From Haloarcula salinisoli (GTDB lineage Archaea > Halobacteriota > Halobacteria > Halobacteriales > Haloarculaceae): 64,000 nucleotides of DNA. Position 1 is the stretch's first letter; the number at the start of each line of letters is the position of its first letter. The notes under the pieces are model-generated. The model had not been told where the DNA came from. It worked only from the letters and a program-made list of their open reading frames with translations, and ran no database searches. The translations under genes and the position numbers were made by a program. Of the stretch, positions 41,516-49,093 are shown in pieces. The stretch spans positions 496,001-560,000 of the forward strand of contig NZ_RKLQ01000002.1 of assembly GCF_019599405.1 (NCBI RefSeq), given 5' to 3'.

Positions 41516-41821
41516 ATGTCGGAGCAGATGAACACCGTCGTCTCAGGTGACGAGTCGGAGATCCACGACGAGCCCCACATTCGGGACCGGCGAATCACCG
41601 TGAGCCACGTCCACGCGCTGGTCGAAGAGCGCGGCCTCGACGCACAGACGGTTGCGGATCGTTTTGACCTCACTGTCTCGGACGTCTACCACGCACTGGC
41701 GTACTATCACGACCACCCCGAAGAGATGCGGGCGGTCAACGAACGACGTCGAGAGCTCCACGACGCCGCAGAAGAAGACCCAAGAATCATCAGCGGCCCC
41801 GAAGACCTGCCGGAATCGTAG
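41516..41821 (+). CDS. DUF433 family antitoxin, 101 aa
   Basis: EIHDEPHIRDRRITVSHVHA, then LVEERGLDAQTVADRFDLTV and SDVYHALAYYHDHPEEMRAV, is the DUF433 helix-turn-helix. In bacteria and archaea DUF433 genes are paired with DUF5615 PIN-like toxins, as here. The next gene begins two bases after the stop. ATG 41516 is preferred; ATG 41501 would add MVICS. The tail (ERRRELHDAAEEDPRII) is charged and may bind the toxin. Confidence 0.78.
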   Translation: MSEQMNTVVSGDESEIHDEPHIRDRRITVSHVHALVEERGLDAQTVADRFDLTVSDVYHALAYYHDHPEEMRAVNERRRELHDAAEEDPRIISGPEDLPES

Positions 41822-41823
41822 TC

Positions 41824-42169
41824 ATGGGGCTGCCGTTTCTTCTCGACGAGAACATCGCAGCGCCGCTGGCTGATAAACTCGACAAAGCAGGCCACGACGT
41901 AGAGCGTGTCGTCAAGGTGAGTGAGTTGGGCGAGGGGCGTCGATGACACCACAATTTGCCTGTATGCCGTCCAAGAGGGGCGTCTCATCGTCACCAGCGA
42001 CGACGACTTCGTCCAGATGCCTGTCGACTCACATAATGGTGTCTTCTACGTCCCTGACCAGTCGCTTCCCCCGCACGAACTCTACCATATCATCCAGCGC
42101 GTTCTCGAAGCGTTCCCCGACCGAGAGGCGATGGAGACAGTGACGTACATCACTACCGACTGGCTCTGA
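41824..42169 (+). pseudogene. DUF5615 PIN-like toxin, broken by a one-base frameshift
   Basis: The first frame reads MGLPFLLDENIAAPLADKLD, then KAGHDVERVVKVSELGEG, and stops at 41943-41945. A second frame continues the family with VDDTTICLYAVQEGRLIVTS, then DDDFVQMPVDSHNGVFYVPD. Removing one G from the run GAGGGGCG at about 41931-41938 would join them into one DUF5615 protein. The acidic PIN-like residues (DEN, DDDF) are intact on either side. This is either a recent inactivation or a sequencing error in the G-run. Confidence 0.75.
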
Positions 42170-42280
42170 GTCACGACCGGAACGAGTGGGGCGAAAGTCA
42201 TCACAACTGAACGATTTGATAGTCGCCTTCTACGGTGTGATACAGTTCTGTAGCGCTACCTGACGAGGAAGATGGGGCTC

Positions 42281-44494
42281 TTACAGAGTGTACGACCCGT
42301 CGTCGCCGTCCTCGGCGTCGTCCGCTCGAAGCTCTTCGAGGGCCGCTTCGAAGTGTGCCTGCGTGAGGACGATATCCTCGACGGGAGCGTCTTTCCCTTC
42401 GGATTTGGCCTGGACGTGTTCGCGCACGGCCGCCGTCGCCGCTCCTCGGCCCAGTGCGGCCAGGTCGGCCCCGACGAGGCCGTCGGTCTCGGCCGCGAAG
42501 TAGTCGAGGTCCACGTCGTCGGCCAGCGGTCGGGTCCCGGCGTGGATTGCCAGTATCTCGCGGCGGGTCTCCTCGTCGGGCTCCCCGACCTTGATTTTGC
42601 GCTCGATTCGGCCAGCACGCATCAGGGCATCGTCGATGAGGTCGGGGCGGTTCGTGGCCGCGATGACGACCACGTCTTCCAGCTCCTCCAGCCCGTCGAG
42701 CTCGGTCAGGAGCTGTGAGACGACGCGTTCGCCGACCTGGTTGTCCCCGCCGCCGCTCCCGCGCTTGCTCGCGATGGCGTCGATTTCGTCGAAGAAGATG
42801 ACCGTCGGGGCGTTCGCACGGGCCTTCTCGAATATCTCCCGGACGCCCTTCTCGCTCTCGCCGACGTACTTGTCGAACAGCTCCGGCCCCTTCACCGAGA
42901 TGAAGTTCGACTGGGACTCGTTGGCGACCGCCTTGGCGAGCAGCGTCTTCCCGGTGCCGGGCGGGCCGTGCAGCAGGATACCCTTGGTGGACTGGAGGTC
43001 GACGTGTTCGAAGGCGTCCGCGTGTTCCAGGGGCCACTGGACCGCTTCCTGCAGTCGGGCCTTCGTCTCGGCGAGCCCGCCGACGTCTTCCCAGGTGACG
43101 TCGGGCGTCTCGATGAACACCTCCCGGAGCGCGCTGGGGGATATCTCCCGGAGCGCCGTCCGCATGTCCGGTTCGGTCACTTCCAGCGTCTCCAGGGTCT
43201 CGGCGTCTATCTCGTCGCCCTCGAGGTCGAGGTCGGGACGGACACGCCGGAGCGCGTTCATCGCCGCCTCGCGGACGAGACTCTCGAGGTCCGCGCCGAC
43301 GAAGCCGTGCGTGTTCTCGGCGTACTGCTCGAGGTCGACGTCCTCGGCGATGGGCATCTCCCGGGTGTGAATCTGGAGAATCTCTTTGCGGCCGTCGGTG
43401 TCGGGCGCGCCGATTTCGATTTCGCGGTCGAAGCGGCCACCCCGTCGCAGCGCGCTGTCGATGGCGTCGACGCGGTTCGTCGTCCCGATGACGGTTATCT
43501 GCCCGCGCTCCTCCAGCCCGTCCATCAGCGAGAGGAGCTGAGCGACGACGCGCCGTTCCACGTCGCCCTGTGTGTCGTCCCGTTTCGGGGCGATGGAGTC
43601 TATCTCGTCGATGAAGATGATGGCCGGCTCGTTCTCGGCGGCCTCCTCGAAGACCTCGCGGAGCCGCTCCTCGCTCTCACCGTGGTATTTCCCCATAATC
43701 TCGGGCCCGGAGATGGTCTGGAAGTTCGCGTCGATCTCGTTGGCGACGGCTTTCGCGATGAGCGTCTTCCCGGTGCCGGGCGGGCCGTGGAGCAGGACGC
43801 CCTGTGGCGGCTCGATCCCAAGCGCCTGGAACAGTTCGGGGTGGGTCATCGGGAGTTCTATCATCTCCCGTACCTGGTCCAGTTCGTCGTTGAGGCCGCC
43901 GACGTCCTCGTAGCTGACGCCCGGGGGTTCGGCCCCGCCGGGCGTGTCGGCGTCGCGCTGGCCGTCGATATCGACGTCTTCGGCGGACTGGTCGACGATG
44001 TCGATATCCGTCGACTGGGTGACGACGACCGTCCCGCCGGGGTCGGTGTCGACGATGCGAATCGGAATCCGACGGCTGGACCGCCCCATCAGTGAGCCAA
44101 AGCCGATGGCCAGCGGGACCGTCTGGCCGGCCTGGACCGCGCGGTTGGCGAGTTTCTCGAGCAGGTACGAGGCGAGGTTCCCACGGATGCGGAGCCCCTC
44201 GGGCAAGGCGACGGAGAGTTCCGCCGCGGGTTCGACGTCGGCCGCCTCGACCTCGACGAACTGGTCGATACGGGTACCCGTCGCTTTGCGCGTCTGACTG
44301 TCGATACCGACGACACCGCGTTGACGGTCGCGTACCTGCCCTTCTCTGACACGGGCGATGGCGACCCCTGCTTCGCCCTCGATGGCGACGAACTCGCCGT
44401 CGGTGACGCCCAGTTCCGTCATTGTCTCGCGGTCTATCGCAGCGATACCCTGCCCGACGCTCTGTCTGTCCAGCGGTTTGACGATAAGTTTCAT
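42281..44494 (-). CDS. Cdc48/p97-type AAA+ ATPase
   Basis: A 737-residue double-AAA protein. The N domain ([20 protein letters not shown], residues 1-160) is followed by D1 with Walker A GPPGTGKT (237-244) and Walker B IIFIDEID, and D2 with a second GPPGTGKT (510-517) and IFFDEIDAI. It unfolds proteins and feeds the proteasome or segregates complexes. Haloarchaea encode several paralogues. The start at 44494 gives the family N-terminus. A perfect inverted repeat lies in its promoter (44520-44542). Confidence 0.92.
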   Translation of the reverse strand: MKLIVKPLDRQSVGQGIAAIDRETMTELGVTDGEFVAIEGEAGVAIARVREGQVRDRQRGVVGIDSQTRKATGTRIDQFVEVEAADVEPAAELSVALPEGLRIRGNLASYLLEKLANRAVQAGQTVPLAIGFGSLMGRSSRRIPIRIVDTDPGGTVVVTQSTDIDIVDQSAEDVDIDGQRDADTPGGAEPPGVSYEDVGGLNDELDQVREMIELPMTHPELFQALGIEPPQGVLLHGPPGTGKTLIAKAVANEIDANFQTISGPEIMGKYHGESEERLREVFEEAAENEPAIIFIDEIDSIAPKRDDTQGDVERRVVAQLLSLMDGLEERGQITVIGTTNRVDAIDSALRRGGRFDREIEIGAPDTDGRKEILQIHTREMPIAEDVDLEQYAENTHGFVGADLESLVREAAMNALRRVRPDLDLEGDEIDAETLETLEVTEPDMRTALREISPSALREVFIETPDVTWEDVGGLAETKARLQEAVQWPLEHADAFEHVDLQSTKGILLHGPPGTGKTLLAKAVANESQSNFISVKGPELFDKYVGESEKGVREIFEKARANAPTVIFFDEIDAIASKRGSGGGDNQVGERVVSQLLTELDGLEELEDVVVIAATNRPDLIDDALMRAGRIERKIKVGEPDEETRREILAIHAGTRPLADDVDLDYFAAETDGLVGADLAALGRGAATAAVREHVQAKSEGKDAPVEDIVLTQAHFEAALEELRADDAEDGDDGSYTL

Positions 44495-44519
44495 GAGAAG
44501 TGTCCAGAGTGCCCTCGAA

Positions 44520-44542
44520 CTGAGTTTGAAATAGAAACTCAG
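44520..44542 (-). promoter_or_regulatory. Inverted repeat in the cdc48 promoter
   Basis: CTGAGTTT (44520-44527) and AAACTCAG (44535-44542) are perfect 8-base arms around a 7-base AT-rich spacer. The repeat lies 26-48 bases upstream of the start, covering the TATA/BRE position on the reverse strand. It may be an operator, for example of a stress regulator. The rest of the 263-base divergent gap shows no gene. Confidence 0.45.
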
Positions 44543-44757
44543 CGGGGCGGAGCGCTGGACGTACGCTGTATTGTGGCACACCTCTGAAATATCTGTGTAT
44601 GTGCTACCGATTTCCAGGCACGTCGGGGAACACCTACCAGACGCTATCGAATCGGATTCGGTGACTACCAGGGCCAGGCCGGGGGAACAGTCGGGCTCGT
44701 GCGTGGGTCGCCTGTGCCGGCAGTACACCGAAGTAACAGCCGGTCGAACACCTTCGT

Positions 44758-44982
44758 ATGCCACTCGGCGGGCTGGCGGTCTCGGCCGGTATCATGCTCG
44801 TCGGCGCCGGCGTCTTCATCGTCGGCTATCCGGAGCAGCTGGCAGACGTGTGGGTCACGAGCGGCGAGAGCGAGGACAGGCCCGCCGGTATCACGGCCCG
44901 TCGGTGGGTCCAGCTACGGGGCGCGCTCGCCGCCTTGGTGGGCGTCGTTCTCATCGCTGTCGGCTTCTGGTCGATGTTCTGA
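44758..44982 (+). CDS. Small two-helix membrane protein, 74 aa
   Basis: Segments [20 protein letters not shown] and [20 protein letters not shown] are membrane helices with an acidic loop between them ([20 protein letters not shown]). It starts 44 bases before the membrane protein at 45027, on the same strand. The family is not recognised; similar DUF-type proteins are common in haloarchaea. Confidence 0.6.
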   Translation: MPLGGLAVSAGIMLVGAGVFIVGYPEQLADVWVTSGESEDRPAGITARRWVQLRGALAALVGVVLIAVGFWSMF

Positions 44983-45026
44983 CCGCGGCACAACCCTGAT
45001 ACGCTCGCCGGCCGACAGTCGAACCG

Positions 45027-45476
45027 ATGTCGACGGCCCTCCATCGATTCGTTCCAGACAAGCTCGATGTCATCGGCAACGTCGTCACAGCGCTTCTCGT
45101 CGGCGCGACCATCTACGTCCTCGACGGTTCTCTCGGCAACGCCGCGGGGTCAGCCGTACTGTTTCTCGCACTGGAAATATCGACCGACATCGCCGACGCC
45201 GTCGTCGGCGACTACGCCGGCAACGCCGTCTTCGGCCTCCTGGTCCTGACCGCCGCGGGCGCTTTCGTCTCGCTGACCGGGGCGTGGTGGCTCGGTGGCT
45301 GTTTCGCCCTCTGTGGCTGCTGGCTCCTCCTCGACGGCGTCCAGCACCTACGCTACGGCGTCAGCCGCGACGAGGTCGGCGTGCCGTACCGCCACGAGGG
45401 GAGCGCCCTGACCGGGCTGTCGAGGGCGCTGCTCACCCGACTGCTCGAACCGTTCCTACTGTCGTCGCGCCGCTAG
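45027..45476 (+). CDS. Membrane protein, 149 aa
   Basis: Three or four helices are visible (LDVIGNVVTALLVGATIYVL, AVLFLALEISTDIADAVV, AVFGLLVLTAAGAFVSLTGA and WLGGCFALCGCWLLL), followed by a charged C-terminal 45 residues. There are no catalytic motifs. Its stop is a CTAG shared with the convergent gene. The function is unknown. Confidence 0.6.
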   Translation: MSTALHRFVPDKLDVIGNVVTALLVGATIYVLDGSLGNAAGSAVLFLALEISTDIADAVVGDYAGNAVFGLLVLTAAGAFVSLTGAWWLGGCFALCGCWLLLDGVQHLRYGVSRDEVGVPYRHEGSALTGLSRALLTRLLEPFLLSSRR

Positions 45477-45904
45477 CTCTCTACGACCCACTTATCGGAA
45501 TACCGTTCGCCACAGGTACAGACCGCGTAGGCGTGGATGACGTCGCCATCGGCGTAGAGCCCGCCCACGTCCTCGTTCTGTTCCTCCGCGAAGGCGAAGA
45601 CGAACTTCGTCGTGTGGTTCTCTTCTGGCTCTTCCTCGGCGACCGGACAGTTCGCGTCGGTGCAGTCGTCGTGGACCTCGCCCTCGGTTTTCATGGCCTC
45701 CTGGGCCAGTCCCATCGGGTCGATGCCGGTCGCGGACTGGAAGGCGTCACGACCGTTGTCGCCAGGTAACACTAGCACCAGCCCGTCGTCGACCGGGTCG
45801 GCGTAGTCAGAAAGCGCTTCGGGGTTCGAGACGGCGTCCTCGTGGAGGAAAAAGAGCACGTCGTCGGCGCGCTCGCCCGCCAGGAACTCGGCGTGGTTGC
45901 TCAT
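45473..45904 (-). CDS. DUF5807-like protein, 143 aa
   Basis: MSNHAEFLAGERADDVLFFL, then HEDAVSNPEALSDYADPVDD and VCTCGERYSDKWVVES at the end. Paired CxxxxxC and CTCGE cysteines hint at metal binding. The family is haloarchaeal and uncharacterised; the label DUF5807 is from memory. The start at 45904 is chosen because the preceding 16 codons lie in promoter DNA. It is divergent from the siderophore operon with about 140 bases before the first iron box. Confidence 0.66.
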   Translation of the reverse strand: MSNHAEFLAGERADDVLFFLHEDAVSNPEALSDYADPVDDGLVLVLPGDNGRDAFQSATGIDPMGLAQEAMKTEGEVHDDCTDANCPVAEEEPEENHTTKFVFAFAEEQNEDVGGLYADGDVIHAYAVCTCGERYSDKWVVES

Positions 45905-46021
45905 ACGGGGGAGAGTCGGCCACCGCTCAAAAGTCACCCGCTCCGCTCCCACACGGCCAGCTCGCTGGTGCCGGCCGGGCCTTGAATGTCAGCCCTGGGA
46001 CTTGTCGTTAGGTATTCGTTA

Positions 46022-46039
46022 TTTTAGGGCAGCCAAAAA
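46022..46039 (+). promoter_or_regulatory. Iron box 1 (degenerate DtxR-like operator)
   Basis: TTTTAGGGCAGCCAAAAA has the half-sites TTTTAGG and CCAAAAA around GCAG, close to the perfect palindrome at 46182. It ends four bases before a GTG at 46044, the same spacing seen at the second box. DtxR/IdeR/SirR-type repressors bind TTAGGnnnnnnCCTAA-like sites with Fe(II). The repressor gene is not in this window. Confidence 0.6.
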
Positions 46040-46043
46040 CTAG

Positions 46044-46130
46044 GTGCAACACACGAGTACGGAACCGAACCTGGAGACGGCGGTCGAACGCACACCCGAG
46101 TCGAACGTCGGGGCGCTCCCGGCAGCGTGA
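46044..46130 (+). CDS. Putative leaderless 28-residue reading frame after iron box 1
   Basis: GTG 46044 opens MQHTSTEPNLETAVERTPES and stops at 46128-46130. It sits four bases after iron box 1 and about 27 bases after an AT-rich stretch that could serve as TATA, so a leaderless transcript would begin with this codon. The peptide shows no motif. It may be a chance frame; the matched geometry with the second promoter is the only support. Confidence 0.25.
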   Translation: MQHTSTEPNLETAVERTPESNVGALPAA

Positions 46131-46172
46131 GCGGCGCGTAAACTCCTAACCTTATTTACCTGTCCGAAAACT

Positions 46173-46199
46173 TTATTATATTTTTAGGCTAGCCTAAAA
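46173..46199 (+). promoter_or_regulatory. Siderophore operon promoter with iron box 2
   Basis: TATA-like TTATTATA (46173-46180) is followed by the perfect 18-base palindrome TTTTAGGCTAGCCTAAAA (46182-46199). The palindrome lies between TATA and the expected transcription start near 46204, so a bound repressor would block initiation. This is the arrangement of iron-dependent DtxR-family control. The centre of the palindrome is CTAG. Confidence 0.8.
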
Positions 46200-46203
46200 C
46201 CGC

Positions 46204-46269
46204 ATGTCTCGGACACGCAACTATCTGTGGACGTATCGGGCCACGACTGCCGGAGGTGTGGCGGCGTGA
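46204..46269 (+). CDS. Leaderless 21-residue upstream reading frame of the siderophore operon
   Basis: ATG 46204 opens MSRTRNYLWTYRATTAGGVA and stops at 46267-46269, overlapping the GTG start of dat by four bases (GTGA). The ATG is four bases after iron box 2 and 27 bases from the TATA centre, where transcription should start. A ribosome on the leaderless mRNA would read this frame first and then reinitiate at dat. It could alternatively be part of a longer dat N-terminus, but the frames differ. Confidence 0.45.
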   Translation: MSRTRNYLWTYRATTAGGVAA

Positions 46270-47624
46270 GCTACGACAGCAACCGAGCCATCCTCAGCCA
46301 GCAGGCCGGCAGGGAGTCGAGCGCGCGGACCTACCCGCGATATCTCCCGCTGGCGATACGGGAGGCGAAGGGCGTCGAGGTCACCGACATGGACGGCAAC
46401 GAGTACTACGACTGCCTCGCCGGCGCGGGGACGCTCGCGCTGGGTCACAACCATCCCGCAGTGGTCGAGGCCATGGAGACGGCCATCGACGCCGACCGGC
46501 CGATTCACACACTCGACATCTCGACGCCGGCCAAGGAGCGGTTCGTGGATTCGCTGTTCGAGAGCCTCCCCGACGAGTTCAGCGACCGAGCGAAGGTACA
46601 GTTCTGTAGCCCGGCGGGGACCGACGCCGTCGAAGCGGCGCTGAAGCTCGTCAAGACGGCGACGGGCAACCGGAGCGTGCTCGGCTTCCAGGGCGCCTAC
46701 CACGGGATGACCAGCGCCGCGCTCGCCCTGATGGGCGATACGGACGCCAAGGAGCCGCTTCCGGGGCTGCCCAACGACGTCCATCACCTGCCCTACCCCT
46801 ACGACTACCGCTCGCCGTTCGGACCGGACAGCGACCACCGGACAGCGAGCCGCTACGTCGAGAACCTGCTCGACGACCCCGAGAGCGGTATCACCGACCC
46901 CGCCGGGATGATTCTCGAACCGGTTCAGGGCGAGGGCGGGGCCCTGCCCGCGCCCGACGAGTGGCTCCGGGAGATTCGCCGCATCACCCGCGAGCGGGAT
47001 ATCCCGCTCATCCTCGACGAGATACAGGCGGGGCTCGGGCGGACCGGCGAGCTCTACGCCTTCGAACACGCGGACATCACGCCCGACGTGGTGACACTCT
47101 CGAAGGCTATCGGTGGCGGGCTCCCGCTGGCCGTCGTCGTCTACGACGGGTCCCTGGACGTCTGGGAGCCCGGCGCCCACGCCGGCACCTTCCGGGGCAA
47201 CCAGCTCGCGATGGCGGCCGGCGAGGCCACTATCGACTACATCCTCGAACACGACCTCGACGACCACGCGGCCAGGGTCGGGAAACGGCTGCGCTCCTCG
47301 CTGGAAGCCATGGCCGAGCAGTTCGAGGTCGTCGGCGACGTGCGGGGCCGCGGACTGATGCTCGGCGTCGAGTTCGTCGACCCCGACGCGGCGTGGCAGG
47401 GCGCCGGGCCACACGCGCCACACAGCGAGTTCGCGACCGCCGTCCAGTCGGCGTGTTTCGACCGCGGACTCATCATCGAACTCGGCGGTCGGGGCGGCGC
47501 GACCGCGCGGTTCCTCCCGCCGCTGGTGCTGACTGCCGACCAGGCCGACGAAGTGGCCGCTATTTTCGAGGAGGCGGTGGCCGCGGTCGCGGCCGACACC
47601 AACGCCCCGGAGGCGCCAGCATGA
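46266..47624 (+). CDS. dat: L-2,4-diaminobutyrate:2-oxoglutarate aminotransferase
   Basis: A 452-residue class III PLP aminotransferase. ALGHNHPAVVEAMETA, SPAGTDAVEAALKLVK, LILDEIQAGLGRTG and LSKAIGGG with Lys280 are the family marks. It makes L-2,4-diaminobutyrate from aspartate semialdehyde, the first step to 1,3-diaminopropane. GTG 46266 overlaps the stop of the short upstream frame; GTG 46227 is an alternative that would add 13 residues. The gene overlaps bdb by four bases, as do most genes of this operon. Confidence 0.88.
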   Translation: MSYDSNRAILSQQAGRESSARTYPRYLPLAIREAKGVEVTDMDGNEYYDCLAGAGTLALGHNHPAVVEAMETAIDADRPIHTLDISTPAKERFVDSLFESLPDEFSDRAKVQFCSPAGTDAVEAALKLVKTATGNRSVLGFQGAYHGMTSAALALMGDTDAKEPLPGLPNDVHHLPYPYDYRSPFGPDSDHRTASRYVENLLDDPESGITDPAGMILEPVQGEGGALPAPDEWLREIRRITRERDIPLILDEIQAGLGRTGELYAFEHADITPDVVTLSKAIGGGLPLAVVVYDGSLDVWEPGAHAGTFRGNQLAMAAGEATIDYILEHDLDDHAARVGKRLRSSLEAMAEQFEVVGDVRGRGLMLGVEFVDPDAAWQGAGPHAPHSEFATAVQSACFDRGLIIELGGRGGATARFLPPLVLTADQADEVAAIFEEAVAAVAADTNAPEAPA

Positions 47625-49093
47625 GCAGTGCCGACCTCTTCCTTGGCGGCGATACCGGCGAGTCGGCCTACCGGGCGGCGATGGGACGGGCGACCGACGC
47701 CGTCCTCTCCTCCTTTGCCGACGACGAGGACCCCTACTCGGGCTTTTCGCCCGAGGAACTCGCCGACCAGTTCGCCGAGCCGGTCCTCCCCGAGACCGGC
47801 ACCGGGCTGGCGGCGGCCATCGACGAGGTGGAAGACCGGGTGCTCTCTCACTCGGTCGGGACGTCGAACCCCCAGTGTGTCGCCCACCTGCAGTGTCCGC
47901 CGCTGATTCCGGGACTGGCCGCCGAGATGATGGTCGCGGCGACGAACCAGTCGCTTGACTCGTTCGACCAGGCCCCCGCCGCGACCGTCATCGAGGAGCG
48001 TGTCGTCGCCGCGCTCTGCTCGCTGTTCGACCTCCCGGCGGTGGCCGACGGCGTGTTCACCAGCGGCGGGACCCAGTCGAACGTGCAGGCCCTCCTCCTG
48101 GCGCGGGACCGCTTCTGTGGCACGCAGTTCGGCCGTGACGTCCAGCAACAGGGGCTCCCGCCCGAAGCCGACGACCTGCGCATCCTCTGTTCGGCCGAGG
48201 CCCACTTCACCGGCAAACAGGCCGCCCACCACCTCGGGCTGGGCGAGGACGCAGTCGTCACGGTGCCCACCGACGAGCGCCACCGGATGGATGTCGACGC
48301 GCTGGACGACACGCTCACCGACCTCGAGGGCACGCCGTTCGCGCTGGTCGCGACCGCCGGCACCACCGACTTCGGCAGCATCGACCCACTCGCCGCCGTC
48401 GCCGACCGGGCCCGCGAGCACGACCTGTGGTTCCACGTCGACGCGGCCTACGGCGGCGCGCTGGCCGTGACCGACCGCGCCCCCCTCCTCGACGGTATCG
48501 AGCGGGCGGACTCGGTCGCCGTCGACTTCCACAAGCTGTTCTATCAGCCTATCAGCTGTGGCGCCCTGCTGGTGCGCGACGCGGCGAGTTTCGAGTGGAT
48601 GGCGCGCAACGCCGCCTACCTGAACCCCGAGGCCCACGACGACGCGGGGGTCCCGAATCTCGTCGCGAAGTCGATGCAGACCACCCGGCGGTTCGACGCG
48701 CTGAAACCGTATCTCACCTTCCGCGCGCTGGGCCGAGACGGGCTGGCGGCACTCATCGAAGGGACACTGGAACTGGCCGAGGACGCCGCCGAACTGGTCG
48801 CGGCCGCCGAGGACTTCGAACTGCTCGGTGAGCCGACGCTCAACGCCGTCGTCTTCCGCTACCGGCCCGAGCAGGGGCTGGCCGAGGAGACCGTCGACCG
48901 GCTCAACGCGGCGACCCGGGAGGCGCTGCTTTCCGACGGCCGGGCCATCGTCGCCCGGACGACCGTCGACGGTGTCACCAGCCTCAAGTTCACGCTGTTG
49001 AATCCCACGACGACGCTGGACGACGTGGCGGCGATGCTCGACATCATCCGCGAGTGCGCAGCGGCAGTCTCGGGTCAGGAGGTGCCACGATGA
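47621..49093 (+). CDS. bdb: L-2,4-diaminobutyrate decarboxylase
   Basis: A 490-residue group II PLP decarboxylase. The motif VDFHKLFYQP carries the cofactor lysine (Lys305); SAEAHFTGKQ gives the stacking histidine (His195), and FHVDAAYGG the aspartate (Asp274). With Dat it produces 1,3-diaminopropane, the backbone of schizokinen-type siderophores. The closest alternatives are glutamate or tyrosine decarboxylases, but the position after dat makes diaminobutyrate the likely substrate. Confidence 0.87.
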   Translation: MSSADLFLGGDTGESAYRAAMGRATDAVLSSFADDEDPYSGFSPEELADQFAEPVLPETGTGLAAAIDEVEDRVLSHSVGTSNPQCVAHLQCPPLIPGLAAEMMVAATNQSLDSFDQAPAATVIEERVVAALCSLFDLPAVADGVFTSGGTQSNVQALLLARDRFCGTQFGRDVQQQGLPPEADDLRILCSAEAHFTGKQAAHHLGLGEDAVVTVPTDERHRMDVDALDDTLTDLEGTPFALVATAGTTDFGSIDPLAAVADRAREHDLWFHVDAAYGGALAVTDRAPLLDGIERADSVAVDFHKLFYQPISCGALLVRDAASFEWMARNAAYLNPEAHDDAGVPNLVAKSMQTTRRFDALKPYLTFRALGRDGLAALIEGTLELAEDAAELVAAAEDFELLGEPTLNAVVFRYRPEQGLAEETVDRLNAATREALLSDGRAIVARTTVDGVTSLKFTLLNPTTTLDDVAAMLDIIRECAAAVSGQEVPR

